Shown here one piece after another: positions 1 to 7,342 of a DNA stretch of 9,653 bases; position 1 is the first letter of the stretch, and each line of letters begins with the position of its first letter. The stretch comes from CAZADH01 sp964483805 (lineage in GTDB: Bacteria > Muiribacteriota > Ozemobacteria > Ozemobacterales > Ozemobacteraceae), in assembly GCA_964483805.1 (NCBI GenBank), contig CAZADH010000238.1:1-9653 (forward strand), read 5' to 3'. The position numbers and the translations under genes were made by a program. A model generated the notes under the pieces. That model made no database searches. It saw only the letters and a program-made list of their open reading frames with translations, and was not told where the DNA came from.

Positions 1-330
1 GAGGAAGAAAGTGGCGTAGAACCCGGCGATGCCGCCCAGCATGCCACTCAAACCGAACAGACCCCCGACCAGGTCTTTGGCCAGCCAGGCCAGGGCGAGT
101 GCGGCCCCGAACCGCGCCAGGCGCAGCCCCTCCCGCCACCAACCGCGCAGCCCCCCCACGACCGCGAAGTACACCACGGTCAGGAGCGCGGCACCATCGA
201 CGAACAAGGCGGCATCGGCCTGCTCGCGCGCCACGGCACCGAGGCAGATGATGAAAAAGCAATACAATATGAAGACGAACCATTCGCGAAACTGCGAGTA
301 TTCACGGCGGCTGGTCTCTCCGGTCGTCAT
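1..330 (-). CDS. CvpA-like membrane protein, N-terminal part (runs off left edge)
   Basis: The frame is open from an ATG at 330 to base 1, giving the first 110 residues. The start codon overlaps the ruvX stop as ATGA, so translation is probably coupled. Three hydrophobic stretches are visible: about residues 17-33, 43-60 and 70-105. The segment around residues 44-80 (DGAALLTVVYFAVVGGLRGW, then WREGLRLARFGAALALAW) has the layout of the CvpA family start: a hydrophobic helix, a Gly-Leu-Arg-Gly turn, a basic stretch, then a long hydrophobic helix. CvpA proteins are inner-membrane proteins named for colicin V production; their molecular role is unclear. An additional N-terminal hydrophobic segment precedes the usual start. 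The family call rests on pattern only; the membrane location is more certain than the name. Confidence 0.65.
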   Translation of the reverse strand, partial: MTTGETSRREYSQFREWFVFILYCFFIICLGAVAREQADAALFVDGAALLTVVYFAVVGGLRGWWREGLRLARFGAALALAWLAKDLVGGLFGLSGMLGGIAGFYATFFL

Positions 331-779
331 GGGGTCGGGGTGTCGCGGCCGCCGCCGGGGGGCGGCTGGTGTCGCGCTGGTACCGCCGCCCGCGCCCGGG
401 CCTCGAGAAACTCGCGCACCGAGTCCTGGCGGTCCCGGCGCTGACCGCGCTTCACCTTGCCCGTCCGCAACTGCTCGTCGGCCTTCTGGCTCGAGTAGCT
501 CTCGTCGTGAAACTCGATGGGAATATGCAGGTGCGGCCGGAGTTGGGCGACAAACGCCTGCACCAGTTCGCAGGCCTCCCCGGTTGCCGTACCGTCATTT
601 TGATACGGCATGCCGACGACGAGCCCCCCCGGGTTTTCATCCTCGATCAGGCGACATACCTGGACGATCGCCTGCGCCCCAGCGGCGACGAACGGGCGCG
701 GCGACACGGTGATACCCAGTGCGTCGGCCACCGCCACGCCAATGCGCTTGCTGCCGACATCGAGCGCCAGCCATTTCAT
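327..779 (-). CDS. ruvX: RuvX/YqgF-family nuclease (putative Holliday junction resolvase / pre-16S rRNA nuclease)
   Basis: A 150-residue RNase H-fold protein, slightly longer than the family norm of about 140. The N-terminus carries the YqgF signature with Asp7 (LALDVGSKRIGVAVAD), followed by VVGMP..NDGT near residues 54-63 and HDESYSS around Asp92, which stands where most members have DER(L/M)(T/S)(T/S). The third acidic position is probably Asp119 in RRDRQDS. The helix after it reads SVREFLEARARA instead of the usual small Ala-rich helix, and a Pro/Gly-rich tail of about 18 residues follows. In E. coli YqgF is implicated in 16S rRNA 5'-end maturation; resolvase activity has been proposed for the family. 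It starts 17 nt after alaS, a common neighbour, and its stop overlaps the next start. Active-site Asp residues look intact, so I expect a functional enzyme. Confidence 0.88.
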   Translation of the reverse strand: MKWLALDVGSKRIGVAVADALGITVSPRPFVAAGAQAIVQVCRLIEDENPGGLVVGMPYQNDGTATGEACELVQAFVAQLRPHLHIPIEFHDESYSSQKADEQLRTGKVKRGQRRDRQDSVREFLEARARAAVPARHQPPPGGGRDTPTP

Positions 780-796
780 GGCGCCGCGCTCCGCCG

Positions 797-3448
<2,652 letters not shown>

Positions 3449-3453
3449 GCTGG

Positions 3454-3459
3454 CTCCTC
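3454..3459 (-). promoter_or_regulatory. Ribosome binding site of alaS
   Basis: GAGGAG on the minus strand, 5 nt before the ATG at 3448. It decides the start, since the open frame continues 78 nt further upstream. Confidence 0.85.
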
Positions 3460-3482
3460 GACGAATCGATGACACTCGCAAC

Positions 3483-3533
3483 GACGGCAACCGCCTCAGC
3501 GATCCGCTGCCGTCTCTCGGGATCAATACCCGA
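3483..3533 (-). other. Two inverted repeats between pseudopilin gene and alaS
   Basis: The 97-nt gap between the GspJ-like gene and alaS holds two hairpins. One pairs 3517-3521 (TCGGG) with 3529-3533 across a 7-nt loop. The other pairs 3483-3489 (GACGGCA) with 3508-3514, with a smaller AGCG/CGCT hairpin nested inside. Neither is followed by a T-run on the minus strand, so these are not textbook intrinsic terminators. They could form part of the alaS leader. I found no convincing promoter here. Confidence 0.4.
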
Positions 3534-3544
3534 TATTTACGGAG

Positions 3545-4321
3545 TCACTCGTATTTGGCATTGAGAATTCGACTGTAGATGCGGGTGATGAATGGCCGGA
3601 TCTTCTTTTCTTTGCCATCGGCGGAGGTGGTCTCGATCATCTCGAAGCGGATCTCGATGCCCTTGACCTCGCTCAGCACCCGCAGGCCGTTGGCGGCGGT
3701 ATTGCTCGGATTGTAGAAGTGGGGTTGCAGGTAGTTCATGTATTGCAGTTCATTCTCGGTGGGCCCCTTGGGCCGAAAAATGGTGCCGTCAGTGCCGAAC
3801 ACGCGCATGGACACCAGGTTCTTGTTGATGATCGCCTTTTTGACCCGGCCCTTTTCCTGGCGGTAGATGATCTTGTCCTGGCCCTTGACGTCTTGGTATT
3901 CGGATGGGCCTTCGTAAGAATAGGTGACCTCGGTCGAGCCGCTGTTCGCCTCGCGATCGGGAATCTCGAGGGTCATCGACTTGAACAGCCCGGCCTTCGG
4001 ATCGGAAAACTCACTGGGGAACGCTGTCTCGAGCTTGACCAGGTGGAGCATCTCCCGCAGGTCGCGTTCGACCAGAGCCAGAAAATACCGCGCTTCGTGC
4101 TGGGTGTCGAGTTGCTGCTTGTGGCGGTCGAGACCCTGAAAGGTGCGGTTCATCAACAGGTAACCAAAGCCGAGGCACGCCATCAGGATGGTCATGGCGA
4201 CGATCACCTCGACGAGCGTGAACGCGGTGCGGCGACCCGCGATGCGGCGATCCGCGATGCGGCGACCCGCGATGCGGCGATCGGACAGCGCGCGGTTGGA
4301 GAACGAGTGCGGGTGGACCAT
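3545..4321 (-). CDS. Prepilin-like protein, GspJ/PilW-type minor pseudopilin
   Basis: A 258-residue protein with a type IV prepilin signal: a basic leader ending RRTA, cleavage expected before Phe34, then FTLVEVIVAMTILMACLGF with Glu38 at mature position +5. Position -1 is Ala rather than the more common Gly. After the hydrophobic helix (34-57) comes EARYFLALVERDLREML, the helix pattern typical of GspJ/PulJ and PilW proteins, then a beta-rich C-terminal domain. Such proteins sit at the tip of type II secretion pseudopili or type IV pili after processing by prepilin peptidase. The ATG at 4321 is chosen because GAGGAA lies just upstream; a GTG at 4333 in the same frame overlaps the upstream stop but lacks a binding site. 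The leader is unusually long (33 residues) because of a 15-bp tandem repeat. It lies 8 nt after a GspI/PilV-like gene, the usual order in pseudopilin operons. GspJ versus PilW cannot be settled here. Confidence 0.85.
   Translation of the reverse strand: MVHPHSFSNRALSDRRIAGRRIADRRIAGRRTAFTLVEVIVAMTILMACLGFGYLLMNRTFQGLDRHKQQLDTQHEARYFLALVERDLREMLHLVKLETAFPSEFSDPKAGLFKSMTLEIPDREANSGSTEVTYSYEGPSEYQDVKGQDKIIYRQEKGRVKKAIINKNLVSMRVFGTDGTIFRPKGPTENELQYMNYLQPHFYNPSNTAANGLRVLSEVKGIEIRFEMIETTSADGKEKKIRPFITRIYSRILNAKYE
4226..4285. repeat. 15-bp tandem repeat, four copies, in a prepilin leader
   Basis: Four units, each with core gatgcggcga(t/c)ccgc on the plus strand: 4226-4240, 4241-4255, 4256-4270 and 4271-4285, the outer two imperfect. 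Units alternate between 'accc' and 'atcc' versions, suggesting a 30-bp duplication of a 15-bp unit. Because 15 is a multiple of three, they encode a (D/G)RR(I/T)A pentapeptide repeat on the minus strand, in the positively charged leader right before the prepilin cleavage site. Confidence 0.9.
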
Positions 4322-4325
4322 GCGT

Positions 4326-4331
4326 TTCCTC
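4326..4331 (-). promoter_or_regulatory. Ribosome binding site of the GspJ/PilW-like gene
   Basis: GAGGAA on the minus strand, 4 nt before the ATG at 4321. It overlaps the stop codon of the upstream pseudopilin gene (TGAGGAA), which favours re-initiation and supports ATG 4321 over GTG 4333. Confidence 0.7.
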
Positions 4332-4899
4332 ACGGGCTCGACGGCGTGAAGGTGGCCACGAACCCCGCGCCGTATTGCTCGTCGGCGACGATGGTGGCCA
4401 TCTCGAAGTTCTTCTGCCGGATGGTATTGTTGGCGTCACGCTCGCTGAAGCGCACGATGACGCGCAGGCGGATGCGCCGCTTCTGCAGTTCGTACTCAGG
4501 GTCGGACGCATCGGGATTCACATACGGGAAGAACGAGAGCCGCGCCTCGCGTTCATACTCGACGCCGGCCGTGTTCCAACTCGGGTCTTTGTCGAGAGGC
4601 AGCGGGCATTCTTGGAAAGGGCCGTCCGGATCAATGCTGTGGCCCTCGATGATCTTCTTGAGTTGCTCGAACGGCCGGCTCTTGAGTTCCTCGAGCTTCT
4701 GCATGGCCAGATTCGACGCCACGACTTCATTGATGCTCTTGAACGTGACGCGTTCCGACACATTGAAGATCAGGAACAAGGGCAGAATGATCAATGAGGC
4801 GATCGAGATCGCGATGAGCAGTTCGAGCAACGACATGCCGTCGGTCGCGCGGCGGGTCGTTTGCACTGCGCGAAACTGTCGTTTCGCGCTGCCATCCAT
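4330..4899 (-). CDS. Prepilin-like protein, GspI/PilV-type minor pseudopilin
   Basis: A 189-residue protein if started at ATG 4899. It has a basic leader ending RRATDG, cleavage expected between Gly21 and Met22, and MSLLELLIAISIASLIILPL with Glu26 at mature +5. The following ASNLAMQKLEELKSRPFEQL matches the conserved helix of GspI and PilV proteins (A..lA...LEel). The C-terminal part is likely beta-rich, ending FVATFTPSSP. It would be processed by prepilin peptidase and join a pilus or pseudopilus tip complex with the GspJ-like product encoded 8 nt downstream. The start is uncertain: the frame stays open to 5205, ATG 4899 has no clear binding site and lies in a hairpin, and GTG 4866 would give a more usual 10-residue leader. 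No ATPase, secretin or prepilin peptidase gene is in the window, so the parent machine is unknown. Confidence 0.85.
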   Translation of the reverse strand: MDGSAKRQFRAVQTTRRATDGMSLLELLIAISIASLIILPLFLIFNVSERVTFKSINEVVASNLAMQKLEELKSRPFEQLKKIIEGHSIDPDGPFQECPLPLDKDPSWNTAGVEYEREARLSFFPYVNPDASDPEYELQKRRIRLRVIVRFSERDANNTIRQKNFEMATIVADEQYGAGFVATFTPSSP

Positions 4900-5048
4900 G
4901 GCAGCAAACGCCCAATTCGCGCATCCGTGCGCTTGGGAACTCGGCAAACCAGCACAGGCAAAGGATTTTCCTGTGACGGCAAGAAATTTGCTGAGCGGAC
5001 CGGGCAAAACGCGAAACTCCGGTAAGGAAATCGACGGGAAATGTCGAT
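4868..5048. other. Run of six inverted repeats in divergent intergenic / leader region
   Basis: Six hairpins in 180 bp, read on the plus strand. (1) 4868-4876 with 4881-4889, 9 bp perfect, loop TGTC. (2) 4888-4895 with 4898-4905, 8 bp, 2-nt spacer, enclosing the ATG at 4899. (3) 4911-4915 plus 4919-4923 with 4928-4932 plus 4933-4937, 10 bp with a 3-nt bulge, loop TCCG. (4) 4953-4958 with 4970-4975, CACAGG/CCTGTG. (5) 4999-5003 with 5019-5023, ACCGG/CCGGT. (6) 5030-5035 with 5043-5048, ATCGAC/GTCGAT. The region lies upstream of the pseudopilin pair and of the divergent secreted-protein gene, so it may be a structured RNA leader or a set of operators. The known c-di-GMP riboswitch core was not recognisable. 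No confident promoter was found for either direction. Confidence 0.55.
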
Positions 5049-5077
5049 GAGTCTTGTGAAAAATCAGATTACCTGTC

Positions 5078-5084
5078 GAGGTGG
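5078..5084 (+). promoter_or_regulatory. Ribosome binding site of the secreted-protein gene
   Basis: GAGGTGG, 5 nt before the ATG at 5090. It favours ATG 5090 over an in-frame GTG at 5081 that lies inside the site. Confidence 0.75.
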
Positions 5085-5089
5085 TCATT

Positions 5090-5572
5090 ATGAAAATCGA
5101 TCGGAAACACATGGGGCTGCTCCTGGTCTCGTTCATTGCGCTATCGTTCAACAGCCACTTTGCCCAGGCTGCCAAGAAGACGCAGTCGGTGCTGCAGCCC
5201 GCCAAGGTCTATGCGTTCAAGAAGCAGGGCGACGCGTACCATCAGGTGCCGAACGTCGCAGCGGCACCGGTCACCGTGAAGAAGACGGCGATTCGTGTCG
5301 ATCGCAACAATGTCTATATTGGTGGTTACGTGGTCAATACCAGCGACCATCCGGTCACCCACGTTCGCATCAAGCCCACGTTCGCCACCAACACCGAAGC
5401 GACACGCCAACTGGCGGAGCAGTTCAATCATGACGAACTCAACCTGAAGGGCCGTGAGATCCGGCGCTTCGTGATCATGCGGCCGATTGCCGAGGTCAAG
5501 CAGTTGCTCGAGAACAACGTGCCGCTGGACGAGAAATGCATGCTCAATTGCCAGGTGCTGACGGCGGGTTGA
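5090..5572 (+). CDS. Small secreted protein of unknown function
   Basis: A 160-residue protein I do not recognise. Residues 1-27 form a Sec signal peptide: MKIDRKH, a hydrophobic core (MGLLLVSFIALSF), then an AQA-A cleavage site after Ala27. The mature part is about 133 residues, rich in short alternating hydrophobic strands (AIRVDRNNVYIGGYVVN, VTHVRIKPTF, REIRRFVIMRPIAEV), so a small beta-sandwich seems likely. Two cysteines close together near the end (KCMLNC) could form a disulfide. The 'GGYVVNTSDHPVTHVRI' stretch recalls extracytoplasmic Ig-like domains, which describe a new strand as a variant 'version' of a repeated property, but I would not assign a family. It is divergent from the pseudopilin genes, which hints at a shared process without showing one. 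The gene overlaps the 3' end of the convergent minus-strand gene by 29 nt. Confidence 0.8.
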   Translation: MKIDRKHMGLLLVSFIALSFNSHFAQAAKKTQSVLQPAKVYAFKKQGDAYHQVPNVAAAPVTVKKTAIRVDRNNVYIGGYVVNTSDHPVTHVRIKPTFATNTEATRQLAEQFNHDELNLKGREIRRFVIMRPIAEVKQLLENNVPLDEKCMLNCQVLTAG

Positions 5573-6353
5573 CCGCCCCGCGGGTCGGCAGTGGACCCGA
5601 CAGTTCGCCGAGTGCATGATCGATACTCCCCGCCGCTTCCGGCGGGGAGCCCTGTTTTAGCAGAGAAAGGTACTGCTTCATTGCCTCGCGGGTGCGTTCC
5701 TGCAGTTCTTGTGTGGGTGACTGGGCGGCTTTCTTGGCCAGGGTTTCGGCGAGGGTCTGGTAGCCGAAAACGAGCAGGTCGCGATTGGTTTCGTCGGTGC
5801 CGTTCTTCTGCAGCTCGGATTTGAGCATCGACTCGAGTTTGAGAATGCCCAGGTTGTCGAGTTGGTCGATCGACTCGATGGCGTCTTTGAGTGCCAACCC
5901 CGACGGCGAATTGCGCCGGTTGACCAGATCGGTCAACGCTTTGCGCCGTTCGTCCATCTGGCGATTCACGCCGTCGATTTTGGTGAATGCGTAGAGCCGG
6001 CGCTGTTCGCGGTAGTTTTCGGGTTTCTTGTCGGCCCAGGGGCCCGCCCGGCCGCCGCTGCCGGTGCCGGCTGGCAACGCAGCCATGGCCTTCATCTCGT
6101 CTTGGTTGATCTCGAGCCCCGGCCCTTCGTTGCCGAATTTTCGCCCGAACAACGACTTGCTGCTCGCGCCGCCACGACCCGCCGTGGCTTCGACCCCGCC
6201 CGCACCACCGAGGAAGAAGTGGTAGACGAGAACGCCGGCGAGAGCGAGGACGCAAGTCAGAGCACCGATCACATAAGGATGCGCCCAGGGACTGGGGGCA
6301 TCAGCGTCGGCAGCCTTCTGGCGGGGTGGTCGAGGATAAAGAGGCCGTGCCAT
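5544..6353 (-). CDS. Single-pass membrane protein of unknown function
   Basis: A 269-residue protein I do not recognise. It has a short Pro-rich and basic N-terminus (1-25), one transmembrane helix (about 27-48, YVIGALTCVLALAGVLVYHF), a Gly/Ala-rich linker (49-110), and a largely alpha-helical charged domain (about 113-232) that would face the periplasm or outside. The C-terminus is Pro/Gly-rich (LPTRGAVNPPSAPGN). The layout resembles an N-in, C-out anchored adaptor. There is no ribosome binding site before the ATG at 6353; the preceding bases read CACTTTT. A promoter-like sequence lies 15 nt upstream, so the transcript would be nearly leaderless. The codon pattern matches the neighbours and the reading frame is intact, so it is most likely a real gene. 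The final 29 nt overlap the convergent secreted-protein gene. Confidence 0.78.
   Translation of the reverse strand: MARPLYPRPPRQKAADADAPSPWAHPYVIGALTCVLALAGVLVYHFFLGGAGGVEATAGRGGASSKSLFGRKFGNEGPGLEINQDEMKAMAALPAGTGSGGRAGPWADKKPENYREQRRLYAFTKIDGVNRQMDERRKALTDLVNRRNSPSGLALKDAIESIDQLDNLGILKLESMLKSELQKNGTDETNRDLLVFGYQTLAETLAKKAAQSPTQELQERTREAMKQYLSLLKQGSPPEAAGSIDHALGELSGPLPTRGAVNPPSAPGN
5626..5659 (+). terminator. Candidate intrinsic terminator of the secreted-protein gene
   Basis: A perfect 10-bp GC-rich stem (5626-5635 CTCCCCGCCG with 5640-5649), loop CTTC, followed by CCCTGTTTTA. The short T-run begins five bases after the stem, so termination may be only partial. It is 53 nt after the stop at 5572 and lies inside the coding sequence of the convergent gene. 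Confidence 0.5.
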
Positions 6354-6368
6354 AAAAGTGACGGTCGA

Positions 6369-6397
6369 AGTATAGCACGCCCCTTGCCCCGGTGCAA
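6369..6397 (-). promoter_or_regulatory. Candidate sigma70-type promoter of the membrane-protein gene
   Basis: On the minus strand TTGCAC (6397-6392), a 17-nt spacer, then TATACT (6374-6369). The -10 matches TATAAT at five of six positions and the -35 matches TTGACA at three of six. The ATG at 6353 begins only 15 nt after the -10 box, so the RNA would start about 8 nt before the ATG. Confidence 0.5.
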
Positions 6398-6493
6398 AAC
6401 AAAGCCGCCCTGCGTGTATCGACGCATCGCGTCGAGGTGAAGAACCCGGGCGCTCCCCGGCATTGTACGGGGTGTCATCGGCAATCGGGCAAA

Positions 6494-6522
6494 TTCGCTT
6501 GCGCCAGGGTCAAGCCTATGAT
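6494..6522 (+). promoter_or_regulatory. Weak candidate promoter upstream of the methyltransferase gene
   Basis: TATGAT (6517-6522) matches the -10 consensus at five of six positions. The hexamer 17 nt upstream, TTCGCT (6494-6499), is a poor -35. It lies in the most AT-rich part of the gap between divergent genes, about 65 nt before the methyltransferase start. Confidence 0.3.
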
Positions 6523-6534
6523 AAATATCAGAGC

Positions 6535-6588
6535 ATGAAAGGTTATCCTGGGCTTGGTTCGCGTTTCCACGCGAGCCCGAAGACGTGA
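6535..6588 (+). CDS. Possible 17-residue leader ORF coupled to the methyltransferase
   Basis: ATG at 6535 reads MKGYPGLGSRFHASPKT and stops with TGA at 6586-6588. The stop overlaps the methyltransferase ATG as TGATG, the layout of coupled translation. The methyltransferase itself has only a weak binding site, which would make coupling useful. A hairpin lies within this ORF. The upstream bases (ATCAGAGC) give at best a poor ribosome binding site, and an ORF this short can easily arise by chance. Confidence 0.3.
   Translation: MKGYPGLGSRFHASPKT
6550..6578 (+). other. Hairpin just before the methyltransferase start
   Basis: GGGCT (6550-6554) pairs with AGCCC (6574-6578), and CGCGT (6560-6564) with ACGCG (6569-6573), loop TTCC, leaving a 5-nt bulge on the 5' side. 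It ends 9 nt before the ATG at 6588, so it could hide the initiation region. Confidence 0.45.
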
Positions 6589-7238
6589 TGATCCACTCTG
6601 AGACGATCGCCAGTGCGCAGACGATCGCCGACACCTATGACCGGTGCAGTTCCTGCTACGATTTTTTTCTCAAGCCTTGGTTGGAGGCTGGGCGCCCGCG
6701 CGCCATGGAACTGCTCGATGTTGCTCCGCACCATCGGGTTCTCGAGGTCGGTGTCGGTACCGGGCTGAGCTTTGCGCATTACCCAGAGGGAAGCAACGTG
6801 GTTGGGGTCGATTTTTCGGCGGGCATGTTGCGCCAGGCGCGGCGACGTGTCTCCGCCAGCAAGGCCGGTTCCCAGGTCGAGTTGATGCAGTCCGATGCAC
6901 AGCATCTGCCGTTTCCCGATGCCAGTTTCGATCGCATTCTTGCCGCCTATGTCTTGACCGTGGTTCCTGACACCGCGTTGGCGGTTCGTGAGTTGATGCG
7001 GGTGCTGCGGCCCGATGGCCGCGTGGTCCTCATCAACCATCTGCGCAGCGAAAACAAACTGCTGGCCTGGCTCGAAGATGTTCTGCATCCAGTGTTCTCG
7101 CGCATCGGCTTGTTCACGCTCGATCGTGACCTGCTCGGAATTCTGTCGCGCGAGGGTGCCGCTCGGCCCGAGCTCGAACCGACCTCCATCGTCGGCCTGC
7201 ATTACATCATTGCTTTCAGTCGATCGTTGAAGGCCTGA
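6588..7238 (+). CDS. Class I SAM-dependent methyltransferase, PmtA-like
   Basis: A 216-residue cytosolic methyltransferase. Motif I is VLEVGVGTGLSF (51-62), with Asp75 in VVGVDFSAGML at the end of strand 2, Asp103 in QSDAQHLPFPDASFD, and the motif IV/V region FDRILAAYVLTVVPD followed by RELMRVLRPDGRVVLINH (134-151). The pairing YDFFLKP near the N-terminus, 'YVLTVVPD', 'RVLINH' and a later WLEDVLHP segment resemble the short bacterial phosphatidylethanolamine N-methyltransferases of the Rhodobacter/Sinorhizobium PmtA group, which make phosphatidylcholine. Ubiquinone/menaquinone methyltransferases and other small-molecule enzymes share the core, so substrate is tentative. An in-frame GTG at 6585 is an alternative start; ATG 6588 is preferred for its overlap with the leader ORF stop. 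Confidence 0.85.
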   Translation: MIHSETIASAQTIADTYDRCSSCYDFFLKPWLEAGRPRAMELLDVAPHHRVLEVGVGTGLSFAHYPEGSNVVGVDFSAGMLRQARRRVSASKAGSQVELMQSDAQHLPFPDASFDRILAAYVLTVVPDTALAVRELMRVLRPDGRVVLINHLRSENKLLAWLEDVLHPVFSRIGLFTLDRDLLGILSREGAARPELEPTSIVGLHYIIAFSRSLKA

Positions 7239-7266
7239 TCGTCACGTCGTCCAGGATGACCTCCTC

Positions 7267-7291
7267 CGGCCCGTAAGGGGCCGAAGAATTT
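7267..7291 (+). terminator. Weak candidate terminator after the methyltransferase
   Basis: CGGCCC (7267-7272) pairs with GGGCCG (7278-7283), loop GTAAG, followed by AAGAATTT with only three T. A second inverted repeat without T-run follows (ACCGGC 7297-7302 with GCCGGT 7306-7311, loop GTG). Termination here would separate the methyltransferase from the next gene, but the signal is weak. Confidence 0.35.
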
Positions 7292-7342
7292 GCCGCACCG
7301 GCGTGGCCGGTCGCGGTCAGACTTGGAGTCATCTCGCCTTTT

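Noticed and set aside
340..450. Frameshift at the 3' end of ruvX
   Set aside because: Neither alternative frame restores the family helix. The current frame keeps Asp119 and ends precisely in an ATGA overlap with the next gene.
3449..3526. 26-residue N-terminal extension of AlaS
   Set aside because: AlaS proteins begin a few residues before the (I/V)R..F..FF motif, and a strong GAGGAG site precedes ATG 3448.
4226..4285. CRISPR-like repeats
   Set aside because: Units are 15 bp, directly adjacent without spacers and in frame within a coding sequence.
4900..5080. c-di-GMP (GEMM) riboswitch
   Set aside because: GGCAAACC and GGCAAAGG strings are present, but the conserved spacing, the GNRA-capped helix and the GACGCAAAGCC core are not.
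4900..5205. 102-residue N-terminal extension of the GspI/PilV-like protein
   Set aside because: It would put a long non-leader segment before the prepilin cleavage site and run antisense through the secreted-protein start. The frame is open but not supported.
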